A DNA stretch of 23,939 bases from UBA3071 sp965369635 (GTDB lineage: Bacteria > Chloroflexota > Anaerolineae > UBA3071), in contig CBDURC010000016.1 in NCBI GenBank assembly GCA_965369635.1, positions 1 through 23,939 on the forward strand, read 5' to 3'. Every line of letters starts with the position of its first letter. Positions within the stretch are counted from its first letter, which is position 1. Below the pieces are notes generated by a model, which saw only the letters and a program-made list of their open reading frames with translations, did not search any database and had not been told where the DNA came from. Made by a program: the position numbers and the translations under genes. Positions 6,252 through 14,558 of this stretch are shown here, one piece after another.

Positions 6252-8461
6252 GCCCACAGCGTGTGCGAGAAGACAGCAAGAAACGGAAACAGAAGTCTAC
6301 ACGCAGCAGGAAGCGTTTCGGCTGGTCGCCACTGGCGCTTGGCCGACTTGGCCGAGTGGAGGGTGGGCTCTTCCTGCTTCTGCTGGCTGTATTGGTGATC
6401 ATTGATCTGGCGGCGGTCCGGGCATCTTGGGTGCCCGTTTCACGCCGCCTCCTGGGTTGGGGCGCGTACCCGTTGGCGTTGCTGCTGGTGGTTGGCGCTG
6501 GCGCTATGCTTGCCGGCGAGCGACTGCAGATCGCCTTGGGTTGGGAGCCGCTGGTTGGCTTGGAGGTCGCCCTGGTGGCTCTGCTGGGCCTCACGCATCG
6601 CTGGGAAGGCGGTGATGTGTCGTTGGCTTGGGCGGAGCAGGGGCGAGGCGGTGGACTGGTGGGCTGGGCCATCAGCTCTGTGCTAGTCGGGTGGCCAGGG
6701 CCATTGCTGGGACGGATACTGTTGCTTCTCTTTGTCGCGCTGGGCGCGTGGATGATGTGGCACTGGGCTCCTGCAGCCTGGCGCGAGCGAGTGTGGACAT
6801 TCGTGGCTGCGGGTCTGGCAATGCTAGGTGCCGGTGCTCTCAAGGAAGACTACGGGATGGAAGACGCAGGTGGCGAGGTGGAGCCTCGCTCAATGGAAGC
6901 AGCGCCTGCTCCTAGTCCAGCGACAAGCAAGAAGAGGAAGAGGAAGCACATCGCGGCGAAGAAGCCCAGGCAGGCCAAACAGGTGCGCGAGTGGCCCCGC
7001 GACGATCGCTTGCCCCCGCTTGATCTACTGCACCCTGATCGCAGCCTGGAGTTCGGCGATGCAAACGCTGACTACAAGGCGGAGGTCATCGAGCAGACGC
7101 TAAGCGAGTTTGGCGTGCCCGTGCGGGTAGTAGATGTGAAGCAGGGGCCTACGGTGACTCAGTTTGGCGTGCGGCCGCTAACGATCACCCGGCGAAGGTC
7201 TGATGGGAGCGTGTACGAGCGCAAGGTGTCTGTGAGACGCATCGTGGCTCTGTCCAACGATTTGTCCCTGGCCTTGGCGGCCTCTCCCATCCGTATTGAG
7301 GCTCCTGTGCCGGGTCGCCCCTACGTGGGCATCGAGGTGCCTAACGACAAGGTATCGCTGGTCGCCTTGCGGGGCGTGATGGAATCGCCTGGGTTTCGCC
7401 GCCTGTCGAAGGCGTCGAACCTGACTATCGGCCTGGGCCGCAACGTCTCCGGCGAGCCGGTAGTGGCGGACCTGGCCAAGATGCCGCACTTGCTCATCGC
7501 CGGGGCCACGGGGTCGGGCAAATCGGTCTGCATCAACAGCATCGTTACCTGCCTGCTGCTCAGCAACACACCGGACACGCTGCAGTTGTTGCTGATGGAC
7601 CCCAAGATGGTGGAATTGCCGGCCTACAATGGTATCCCTCACTTGCTGTCCCCCGTGGTGGTGCAACTGGAGCATGCGGTCGGTGCGCTCACGTGGCTGA
7701 CGTTGCAGATGGACGAGCGCTTTCGCCAGCTCCATGCCGTCCAGGCACGCAGCATCCACGACTACAACCGCATCGCCAGGCGGCGCAAGAACCTGGATCC
7801 GTTGCCTAACATCGTGCTGATCATAGACGAGCTGGCGGACATGATGATGTCCGCCGCCGACGAGGTGGAGCGGAGCATCTGTCGGCTATCGCAGATGGCC
7901 CGTGCGACAGGGATTCACTTGATCATCGCCACTCAGCGGCCTAGCGTGGACGTGGTTACAGGGTTGATCAAGGCCAATTTCCCCGCTCGCATCGCCTTCA
8001 CCGTCACCTCGCAAGTGGATAGCCGGGTGATCCTCGATCAGGCGGGGGCAGAGCGACTGCTGGGTCGGGGCGACATGCTGTTCATGACTCCGGATGCTTC
8101 GAGTCTGGTGCGCGCGCAGGGGTGTTTCGTGTCCGCCAGGGAGATCAGCGCTGTGGTCAACTGCTGGCGGAAACAGGGGAAACAAGGAGGCTCGGTGCCG
8201 TCGGATGAGGGAGCGCATCCTTGGGTGGGGCTGCTGGAGAAGGCGGCGCGTGGCGATGAGATGTTTGACGAGGCGCTCGAACTCATCAGAGACCACGCTA
8301 GGGCGTCCACCTCGTTTCTGCAGCGCAAGCTGCACATTGGCTTCCCACGTGCGGCGCGGTTGATGGAATTGCTGGAGGAGGAGGGATTCGTCGGACCTGA
8401 CGAAGGCGGCGGCCGTGGACGGGAGGTGTTGTTGGAAGATGTGTCCGGGGACGAGGGATAG
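6248..8461 (+). CDS. ftsK: DNA translocase FtsK/SpoIIIE family
   Basis: This is a hexameric, membrane-anchored DNA pump of 737 residues that moves chromosomal DNA through the closing septum. The N-terminus is very basic (residues 1-24) and is followed by about four or five hydrophobic segments (37-60, 70-90, 102-116, 136-171, 182-198). A short Lys/Arg-rich linker (~225-245) leads to the alpha/beta motor: Walker A GATGSGKS at 419-426, Walker B VLIIDELADMM near 521-531, and an IATQRPS motif near 561-567. The C-terminal gamma winged helix (~664-730, FLQRKLHIGFPRAARLMELLEEEGFV) is present; it reads KOPS-type polar sequences in other bacteria. The linker is much shorter than in E. coli FtsK and resembles SpoIIIE. 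It starts on an ATGA overlap with the S1-domain gene, and the next gene starts 4 bases after its stop. Confidence 0.96.
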   Translation: MSPQRVREDSKKRKQKSTRSRKRFGWSPLALGRLGRVEGGLFLLLLAVLVIIDLAAVRASWVPVSRRLLGWGAYPLALLLVVGAGAMLAGERLQIALGWEPLVGLEVALVALLGLTHRWEGGDVSLAWAEQGRGGGLVGWAISSVLVGWPGPLLGRILLLLFVALGAWMMWHWAPAAWRERVWTFVAAGLAMLGAGALKEDYGMEDAGGEVEPRSMEAAPAPSPATSKKRKRKHIAAKKPRQAKQVREWPRDDRLPPLDLLHPDRSLEFGDANADYKAEVIEQTLSEFGVPVRVVDVKQGPTVTQFGVRPLTITRRRSDGSVYERKVSVRRIVALSNDLSLALAASPIRIEAPVPGRPYVGIEVPNDKVSLVALRGVMESPGFRRLSKASNLTIGLGRNVSGEPVVADLAKMPHLLIAGATGSGKSVCINSIVTCLLLSNTPDTLQLLLMDPKMVELPAYNGIPHLLSPVVVQLEHAVGALTWLTLQMDERFRQLHAVQARSIHDYNRIARRRKNLDPLPNIVLIIDELADMMMSAADEVERSICRLSQMARATGIHLIIATQRPSVDVVTGLIKANFPARIAFTVTSQVDSRVILDQAGAERLLGRGDMLFMTPDASSLVRAQGCFVSAREISAVVNCWRKQGKQGGSVPSDEGAHPWVGLLEKAARGDEMFDEALELIRDHARASTSFLQRKLHIGFPRAARLMELLEEEGFVGPDEGGGRGREVLLEDVSGDEG

Positions 8462-8465
8462 GCGT

Positions 8466-11199
8466 ATGGAGAGAGAGGTATTCGTTGGCCGCGAGCGCGA
8501 GTTGAGACAACTCGATGGTTTTCTCCACCGCGCCCTGGCTGGCCAGGGCACGGTGTGCTTCGTGACTGGCGAGGCCGGCAGTGGCAAAACGGCGCTGGTC
8601 ACCGAATTCGCCCGCCGTGCCGAGGAAACCCACGCTGACTTGGTCATTGCCATCGGCGGCTGCAACGCCCAGACTGGCATCGGCGACCCTTACCTGCCTT
8701 TCCGCGAGGTGCTGGGCCTGCTCACCGGTGACGTGGAAGCGAAGCTGGCCCAGGGTACCATCACCCAGAAGACCGCCGGCCGGCTGCGGGACTTCCTCCG
8801 TATCTCGGGCCAGACGTTGGTCGAGATTGGACCGGACCTGATTGGCATCTTCGTGCCGGGGGCAAAGCTGGCGGTGCGGGCAGCGACCTTCGCGGCCGAC
8901 AAGGCAGGATGGCTGGAACGGCTGGAGAAGCTAGAGGAACGCAGTGCTGTGGTTGCTGGTGGCCACAGACTGGATCAGAGTCGCATCTTCGAGCAGTACA
9001 CGGACGTACTGCTAGCCCTGGCAGCAAAGCGACCGTTGATGCTGGTGCTGGACGATCTGCACTGGGCCGATGCCTCTTCGATCAGCCTGCTGTTCCACCT
9101 TGGACGGCGAATCGGGGAAAGCCGCGTCTTGATGCTTGGCACCTACCGGCCAGAGGATGTGGCCCAGGGCCGAGCGGGCGAGCAGCACCCGCTCGAAGGC
9201 GTGGTCAGTGAGTTTAAACGCTATCTGGGGGATATCTGGGTAGACCTGGGTCAGGCAGTGGGGAGCGATGGCCAGCGGTTTGTGGATGCCTTGCTGGACA
9301 TGGAAGCCAACCGGCTGGGCGAGAGCTTCCGGCGAGAGTTGTTGCGGCGCACTGGGGGAAACGCGCTGTTCACCACCGAGTTGCTGCGAGACATGCAGGA
9401 GCGAGGTGCCCTGGTTCGGGACCAGGAGGGTCGCTGGGTCGAAGGGCCGGCGCTGGACTGGGGCGCTCTGCCCGCCAGGGTGGAGGGAGTGATCGAGAAA
9501 CGCATCGGCTGGCTGGAGGCCGAGGAGCGGGAAGCGCTGACCGTGGCCAGTGTGGAGGGCGAAGAGTTCACTGCCGAGGTGGTCGCCCGGGTGCAGGCGG
9601 TTGATGAACGGGGGTTTGTCCGTCGGTTGAGCGGCGAGTTGGAGAAGCAGCATCATCTGGTGAGTGCCCAGGGCATCAGGCGGTTGGGAGCACAGCGGTT
9701 GTCCCTGTATCGGTTCCGGCACAATCTGTTCCACAAGTACCTGTACGGCAGCCTGGATGAGGTGGAGCGGGCGTACTTGCACGAGGACGTGGGTAACGTG
9801 CTGGAGACGTTGTACGGGAATCAGGTGGGGGAGATCTCTGTGCAGTTGGCGCGGCACTTTCAGGAAGCGGGAATTGCGGATAGGGCGATAGACTATCTGC
9901 AGCAGGCGGCGAACAGGGCAGTCAGGCTGTCCGCCAATCAGGAGGCCGTCGCTCACCTCACCAAGGCGCTGGAGTTGCTCGGAACCCTGCCCGACACTCC
10001 TGAGCGCATGCAGCAAGAGCTCACTTTGCAGATCACCCTGGGCCAGGCTCTGGTGGCCACCAAAGGGGTATGGGGCCCTGGAGGCCGAACAAGCCTTCGC
10101 CAGCGCGCGGACGCTGTGCGAATCAATGGGGCAAACGATTCGGATCTTCCCCGTGCTGCGGGGACTGTGGAATCATTATGTCTTGCGGGCGGAGTTGGAG
10201 ACGGCGCAGGGACTTGCAGAGCAGCTCCTGGAACTGGCCCAGCGCATGCAAGACCGGGTCGGCCTGATGAACGCCCACCTGGCACTGGGGGACACCTTGT
10301 TATGCCGCGGAGAGTTGACCGGCGCCCTAGAGCACCTGGAGCAAAGCGTTGCCCTCTACGACCCTCAGCAGCACCACTCACTGGCCTTCGTCTACGGGCA
10401 GGACCCCGCGGTAGCTGCACTATCGCATGCGGTCAGGGCGCAGTGGATGGCTGGCTATCCAGACCAGGCTTTGAGAAGATGCCGCGAGAAGCTGCTCCCT
10501 CTGGCCCAGGAGTTGTCTCACCCCCACAGCCTGGCTTTTGCACTGGGCTTTGCAACCGTGTTACATCACCTGCGCCGCGAAATGCAGGCGACCCGGGAGA
10601 TGGCCGAGGCGACTATTGCCCTCTCGACTAAGCACGGGTTTCCGCACTGGTTGGCGCAGGGAATTGTCTATCGGGGCTGGGCGCTGGCCGAGCAAGGGCA
10701 GAGAGAGGAAGGTATTGCACAAATGCGTCAGGGTCTGGCCGCCTGGCGCGCTGCGGGGGCAGAGCTGGGGCGGCCGTACTATCTGGCTCTGCTGGCCGGG
10801 GCGCATGGAGAAGAAGGACAGGCCGAAGCGGGGCTTGCGGTGCTGGCTGAGGCTCTGGCTACGGTCAAAGAGACCGGAGAATGCAACTACGAAGCAGAGC
10901 TGTATCGACTCAGGGGAGAATTGCTGCTGATGATGGGCGCAGCCGAGTCCGAGATTGAGGCCTGTTTCCGCCAGGCTATCGAGGTTGCCTGCCAACAGGA
11001 TGCGAAGTCGTGGGAACTGCGGGCGACGATGAGCTTGTGTCGCCTGTGGCAAAAGCAAGGCAAGGGCGAAGAATCGCGACAGATCCTGGCGGATATCTAC
11101 GGCTGGTTCAGCGAGGGGTTCGACACCCCAGACCTGAAAGAGGCCAAGGCGCTGCTCGATGAGTTGTCGCCAGCCAGGGGTGCGCTTCCGGTCAGTTAG
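8466..11199 (+). pseudogene. AAA ATPase/TPR regulatory protein, interrupted by a +1 frameshift
   Basis: This is one long gene read in two frames. From ATG 8466 the first frame encodes an AAA_16-type ATPase: FVGRERELRQL near the start, Walker A GEAGSGKT at ~35-42, and Walker B MLVLDDLHWAD near 190. A helical region and then TPR repeats follow. At the G-run 10065-10068 the frame breaks: the first frame then gives unrelated sequence to 10631, while the frame one base over continues the TPR pattern to 11199. With one G removed the joint reads TKGYGALEAEQAFASARTLC, as expected for this family, and the product would be about 910 residues. Such proteins resemble the ATPase-TPR part of MalT-like regulators and class III adenylyl cyclases; no cyclase or DNA-binding domain is seen here. 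The break may be a true mutation, phase variation, programmed shifting or a sequencing error. Confidence 0.85.
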
Positions 11200-11253
11200 C
11201 CAAGTTCCAGCTTGGAGGCCGTTGATCACTCAATGTCACTAAGTTAGGGTGTA

Positions 11254-11470
11254 GCATAGGGCCTTGTGCCCGTTTTTTGCCGCCACAAGACGCTCACAAG
11301 GGGCTAAACTACACTCTGATGGCAGAACAACGATTGAGGAAGCAGGCTGGCGCTCGGTAGGAACAGTTGGCGGCGGCTGGGCTATGGTCATTATCCCTGC
11401 GATACCACATCCCGACAGAGCATAGAATACGAGCGATGACGCAGGGCCGGTCGGGCACAAGGCCTTATGC
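11254..11470. mobile_element. candidate MITE-like element with 19-bp terminal inverted repeats
   Basis: The 19 bases at 11254-11272 and the reverse complement of 11452-11470 match at 18 positions. They enclose a 217-bp stretch with no convincing gene. The size and structure fit a miniature inverted-repeat element, but I see no target-site duplication at the outer edges and no second copy in this window. It sits between the end of the ATPase/TPR gene and the tRNA promoter, and accounts for most of the 336-base gap. Confidence 0.4.
11259..11278 (+). terminator. weak intrinsic terminator after the ATPase/TPR gene
   Basis: A 4-bp GC stem (GGGC/GCCC, 11259-11262 with 11268-11271) with a 5-base loop is followed by G and six T residues (11273-11278). 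It lies about 60 bases past the stop and coincides with the left terminal inverted repeat of the element at 11254-11470. Confidence 0.4.
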
Positions 11471-11497
11471 AGCCGGCCATTTCCGAAGAGGTTGCAT

Positions 11498-11526
11498 TTG
11501 CGCTGGTGTGGGTCTCCCGCTATAAT
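11498..11526 (+). promoter_or_regulatory. sigma-70-type promoter for tRNA-Val
   Basis: The -35 TTGCGC (11498-11503), a 17-base spacer and the perfect -10 TATAAT (11521-11526) put the transcript start about 3 bases before the mature tRNA 5' end at 11536. Confidence 0.7.
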
Positions 11527-11535
11527 GAGTGCAGA

Positions 11536-11609
11536 GGGCGAATAGCTCAGTTGGTTAGAGCGTTTCCCTTACAAGGAAGAGGTCACAGGTTCGAGTCCTG
11601 TTTCGCCCA
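11536..11609 (+). tRNA. tRNA-Val (anticodon UAC)
   Basis: A full cloverleaf is visible. The acceptor stem GGGCGAA pairs with TTCGCCC at 11602-11608 and the discriminator is A. The D arm is TAGCTCAGTTGGTTAGAGC. The anticodon stem TTTCC/GGAAG encloses the loop CTTACAA, giving anticodon TAC (UAC), which reads valine codons. The T arm is ACAGGTTCGAGTCCTGT. The 3' CCA is not encoded (ACCT follows), so it must be added after transcription. A promoter with a perfect -10 lies just upstream. Confidence 0.96.
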
Positions 11610-11650
11610 CCTCTCTGTTTCATCTTCTGTTTCATTAGCATCAGCGCGAA

Positions 11651-11671
11651 AGCCCCCAGCCGTTGGGGGCT
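11651..11671 (+). terminator. strong GC hairpin after tRNA-Val
   Basis: A perfect 8-bp stem (AGCCCCCA/TGGGGGCT) with a 5-base loop lies about 40 bases after the tRNA, with further GCG/CGC pairing outside a 2-base bulge. It is followed by TCGCTTGT rather than a clean T-run, so it is a likely but imperfect terminator separating the tRNA from selA. Confidence 0.5.
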
Positions 11672-11765
11672 CGCTTGTATCCGGTTCGATAGCCACGATA
11701 TGCTCTCGCTGGGCTGCCAAGTCCAGCAGAAAGGCGGCGGACGTGACATCGGTTGACACCGCCGT

Positions 11766-11789
11766 GAGCTTTCGCGACCCACGAAGCTC
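11766..11789 (+). promoter_or_regulatory. SECIS-like hairpin in the selA leader
   Basis: GAGCTT (11766-11771) pairs with AAGCTC (11784-11789). A single T at 11772 is bulged, and two more base pairs (CG/CG) close a 7-base loop CGACCCA. The layout of a lower stem, a bulged U on the 5' side and a short upper stem with an apical loop is like the SelB-binding SECIS element. It ends 16 bases before the selA ATG. The function is inference. Confidence 0.35.
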
Positions 11790-11805
11790 GACAGGTGAGG
11801 CTGAT

Positions 11806-13176
11806 ATGCAAGACGAACTGCGCAAACTGCCCAGCGTGGATCGGTTGCTCCAGCAGCCAGGCATGCTTGAGGCTTTAACTGCCTACGGGCGCTCTTTGGC
11901 CGTCAATGCGCTTCGGGAGACGCTGGACGGGGCAAGAGAGGCCATCCGAGCAGGCCAGCCCTGCCCGTCGTTGGAGCGGCTGGTCGCCGAAGCCAGTGAG
12001 CGCTTGGGGCGCATCGCCTGCTCCACGCTGCGGCCGGCCATCAACGCCACCGGCGTCATCATCCACACCAACCTGGGTCGGGCGCCGCTGAGCGAGGCGG
12101 CCCGCCGGGCGATGATGGAAGTGGGCATCGGCTACAGCAACCTGGAATACGATCTAGCGGCCGGGCGGCGGGGCTCCCGTTACCGTCACGCCGAGGATCT
12201 GCTCTGCCGCCTGACGGGGGCTGAGGCGGCGCTGGTGGTCAACAACAACGCCGGCGCAGTGCTCTTGACACTGACCGCGCTGGCCAAGGGGCGTGAGGTG
12301 ATCATCTCCCGCGGTCAGCTCATCGAAATCGGCGGCGGCTTCCGCATCCCTGAGGTGATGGCCCAGAGCGGCGCTCGACTGGTGGAGGTGGGCTCTACCA
12401 ATCGCACCTACGTGCGGGATTTCGAAGCTGCCATCGGCCCGGCGACTGCGCTGCTGCTCGCGGCGCATCGTTCCAATTTCCAGGTCACTGGCTTCACCGC
12501 GGAGGTGGCGCTGGAGGAACTGGTGGCCCTGGGACGAAAGCACAGCCTGCCCGTGGTGAATGACTTGGGCAGCGGCACACTGTTGGACACCACCGCCTTT
12601 GGTCTGGTGGCTGAACCCACCGTGCAGCAGGGCGTGGCGGCAGGTGCTTCACTTACGACCTTCAGCGGCGATAAGCTGCTGGGCGGACCGCAGGGAGGCA
12701 TCGTCGTTGGCCAGAAAGCGCTGGTGGAGCGGATCCGGCGACACCCGTTGACGCGGGCGTTACGGGTGGACAAGACCACACTGGCCGGCTTGCAGGCAAC
12801 GTTGCTGCACTACCTGCGCGGGGAGGCCGTGGACAAGGTGCCTGTCTGGCGGATGATCGCCATGCCGCTGGACACCATCCGCACCCGCGCCGAGGTCTGG
12901 GCAGCCCAACTGCGCGCCGCGGGTATCCCAGCCACAACGCGCCAGGGGGTTTCTACCGTGGGCGGTGGCTCACTGCCAGGGCAGACCTTGCCCACAACTG
13001 TCGTTGCTCTGGAACCGGCGTCCCCCGATGGACTGGCGGAACGGCTGCGGGCGCAAGAGCCACCGGTCATCGCCCGCATCGAAGGAGGTCGCTTGCTGCT
13101 CGATCCCCGCACCGTGTTGCCGGAGGGGTATGCTGCACTGGTGGCCGCAGTGCGACAGGCCTGGCAGGCAATGTGA
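11806..13176 (+). CDS. selA: L-seryl-tRNA(Sec) selenium transferase
   Basis: This is a PLP-dependent enzyme of 456 residues that converts seryl-tRNA(Sec) to selenocysteinyl-tRNA(Sec) using selenophosphate. The N-terminal tRNA-binding helical region starts LRKLPSVDRLLQQPG, and the core begins INATGVIIHTNLGRAPLSEAA. The PLP-binding lysine is K290 in TFSGDKLLGGPQGG, and a C-terminal small domain runs to the end. Length matches bacterial SelA (about 460 residues). The start is taken at the ATG 11806, with GGTGAGG 5 bases before it; the frame stays open back to 11467, but that stretch covers the tRNA gene and is not coding. The stop overlaps the next start by one base. selB, selC and selD are not in the window, so they must lie elsewhere if the pathway is complete. 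Confidence 0.95.
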   Translation: MQDELRKLPSVDRLLQQPGMLEALTAYGRSLAVNALRETLDGAREAIRAGQPCPSLERLVAEASERLGRIACSTLRPAINATGVIIHTNLGRAPLSEAARRAMMEVGIGYSNLEYDLAAGRRGSRYRHAEDLLCRLTGAEAALVVNNNAGAVLLTLTALAKGREVIISRGQLIEIGGGFRIPEVMAQSGARLVEVGSTNRTYVRDFEAAIGPATALLLAAHRSNFQVTGFTAEVALEELVALGRKHSLPVVNDLGSGTLLDTTAFGLVAEPTVQQGVAAGASLTTFSGDKLLGGPQGGIVVGQKALVERIRRHPLTRALRVDKTTLAGLQATLLHYLRGEAVDKVPVWRMIAMPLDTIRTRAEVWAAQLRAAGIPATTRQGVSTVGGGSLPGQTLPTTVVALEPASPDGLAERLRAQEPPVIARIEGGRLLLDPRTVLPEGYAALVAAVRQAWQAM

Positions 13177-13661
13177 TGAATCCTCAGTTTTCGAGCGCGA
13201 ATCTCCAATCTCCGATCTCCCTCATGGGGCGAGTGATACGGGCTGGACAAGCGGAAGGGGAAGCGCTGGTGTCGCCGCAGCCTATCAGCTTCCTGGGCGG
13301 GGTGGACCCGGAGACGGGAGTCGTGATCGAGCAACGGCATCCGTTGGAGGGGCAGTGCATCGCCGGACGCGTGTTGGTCTTTCCCGGTGGCAAGGGAAGC
13401 ACTGTGGGCTCGTACACGATCCTGCGGCTGGCACACAATGGGTGCGCGCCGGCGGCGATGATCAGTGTCGAGAGTGAGGCTATCGTAGCTGTGGGGGCCA
13501 TCCTGGCCGATATTCCGATGGTGGACAGAGTGGACATAACGTGTATCCATACCGGTGATTGGGTGACGGTTGATGGCGAGAGGCTAGAGGTCAGGCGTGA
13601 GCAGGCACGAACAGACGGAGCTGGTCTTTCTGAAGTTGGGCGGGTCACTGATCACGGATAA
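13176..13661 (+). CDS. DUF126 / aconitase-X swivel-domain protein (probable phosphomevalonate dehydratase small subunit)
   Basis: This 161-residue protein has the DUF126 (aconitase X swivel) fold signature: GRVIRAGQAEGEALVS, FLGGVDPETG, then FPGGKGSTVGSYTILRL. In archaea the AcnX large and small subunits together dehydrate mevalonate 5-phosphate to trans-anhydromevalonate phosphate; in some bacteria AcnX acts on hydroxyproline derivatives instead. The isopentenyl phosphate kinase gene directly downstream favours the mevalonate role. The large catalytic subunit is not in this window. The start is uncertain: ATG 13176 overlaps the selA stop (TGATG), but the next ~15 residues are low in complexity and derive from repeated ATCTCC units, while the conserved domain begins at an ATG at 13224. 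The 3' end overlaps the kinase gene by 65 bases. Confidence 0.85.
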   Translation: MNPQFSSANLQSPISLMGRVIRAGQAEGEALVSPQPISFLGGVDPETGVVIEQRHPLEGQCIAGRVLVFPGGKGSTVGSYTILRLAHNGCAPAAMISVESEAIVAVGAILADIPMVDRVDITCIHTGDWVTVDGERLEVRREQARTDGAGLSEVGRVTDHG

Positions 13662-14436
13662 GACGCTGGAGGAGGCGGCACGGCCAGCGGTGATCCGTCG
13701 GCTGGCCGTTGAGGTCGCGGGAGCTCTGAATGCTAGCCCGGGGCTGCGTCTGGTGTTGGGGCATGGCAGCGGCTCCTTCGGACACGTGGTGGGGAAGCGC
13801 TACGGCACACGCCATGGCGTGCGCGACGCAGTTGGCTGGCGCGGCTTTGCCGAGACGGGGGCGGCCGCGCAACGGCTCAACCGCCAGGTCAGCGACGCCT
13901 TCTGGCAGGCCGGCGTGCCGGTGTGGAGCGTCCAGCCTTCCGCCACTGCCCGTTGCCGTGATGGGGAACTGGTGGCGTTGGATGACCGTCCTATTCGTGA
14001 GGCTCTGGAACATGGCCTCGTGCCGTTGGTCTACGGCGACGTTGCTCTGGACGAGGTGCGCGGTGGCACGATCATTTCCACCGAGGAGATATTCGCCTGG
14101 CTGGCCCGACGTCTGAAGCCTGATCGGATCGTGCTGGCAGGCGCCGTGCCGGGCGTGATGCGGTCCGAGCCGCTCCAGGCAGACGGAGGTCAGGTGATTG
14201 CCGAGATCACGCCGCAGGGGCTGGCGAAGTTGGGGCCTGTGCTGGGTGGCTCTCACGGCACGGACGTGACCGGGGGGATGCTGGCAAAAGTGCAGGCGAT
14301 GTGCGCTTTGGTGGAGGAGTTGCCGGGGCTGGAAGTGCGTCTGATCACCGGCGAAGCGGAGGGCTTGCTGGCCCAGGTGTTGTGCAATGCAGCTCTGGAG
14401 TCGGGCACGGTCATTCGGGCGGATTTGGCTCCATAG
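13597..14436 (+). CDS. isopentenyl phosphate kinase
   Basis: This is an amino-acid-kinase-fold enzyme of 279 residues that phosphorylates isopentenyl phosphate to isopentenyl diphosphate with ATP, the last step of the modified mevalonate pathways. The N-terminal nucleotide-binding FLKLGGSLITDK (residues 11-22) is intact, and GHGSGSFGH (55-63) ends in the family's substrate-binding histidine. A GDVALDE segment, a STEEIFAWLA helix and a C-terminal TDVTGGMLAKV motif complete the family pattern. This combination separates IPK from glutamate 5-kinase and UMP kinase. The start is a GTG at 13597 with AGAGG about 6 bases upstream, inside the end of the DUF126 gene; no later start would keep the KLGGS strand. 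A fresh promoter follows at 14461, so the operon probably ends here. Confidence 0.93.
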   Translation: MSRHEQTELVFLKLGGSLITDKTLEEAARPAVIRRLAVEVAGALNASPGLRLVLGHGSGSFGHVVGKRYGTRHGVRDAVGWRGFAETGAAAQRLNRQVSDAFWQAGVPVWSVQPSATARCRDGELVALDDRPIREALEHGLVPLVYGDVALDEVRGGTIISTEEIFAWLARRLKPDRIVLAGAVPGVMRSEPLQADGGQVIAEITPQGLAKLGPVLGGSHGTDVTGGMLAKVQAMCALVEELPGLEVRLITGEAEGLLAQVLCNAALESGTVIRADLAP

Positions 14437-14460
14437 GCGCGGCTAGCGCAGGCTGGATAC

Positions 14461-14489
14461 TTGCCATATCTTCCCCAAGGGGCTATAAT
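14461..14489 (+). promoter_or_regulatory. strong sigma-70-type promoter for the site-2 protease gene
   Basis: The -35 TTGCCA (14461-14466), a 17-base spacer and the perfect -10 TATAAT (14484-14489) imply a transcript start near 14496 and a leader of about 63 bases before the ATG at 14559. Confidence 0.75.
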
Positions 14490-14558
14490 GGGTGCGATTC
14501 AGGGATTGGTGTGCTGTCGAAAGCAAGTGGATAGATACTGGAAAGGGGTTTGTTTGAG

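Noticed and set aside
10080..10631. The first-frame extension of the ATPase gene after the frameshift
   Set aside because: The translation turns Gly/Arg/Pro-rich and loses the TPR pattern, while the adjacent frame carries it on.
11239..11460. 73-codon minus-strand frame inside the inverted-repeat element
   Set aside because: It needs a TTG start, has no ribosome site and shows no domain; treated as non-coding.
11753..11758. TTGACA as a -35 box for selA
   Set aside because: No acceptable -10 is found at 16-18 bases downstream.
11467..11805. Upstream extension of the selA frame
   Set aside because: It would translate through the tRNA-Val gene and the GC hairpin; a good ribosome site precedes the ATG at 11806.
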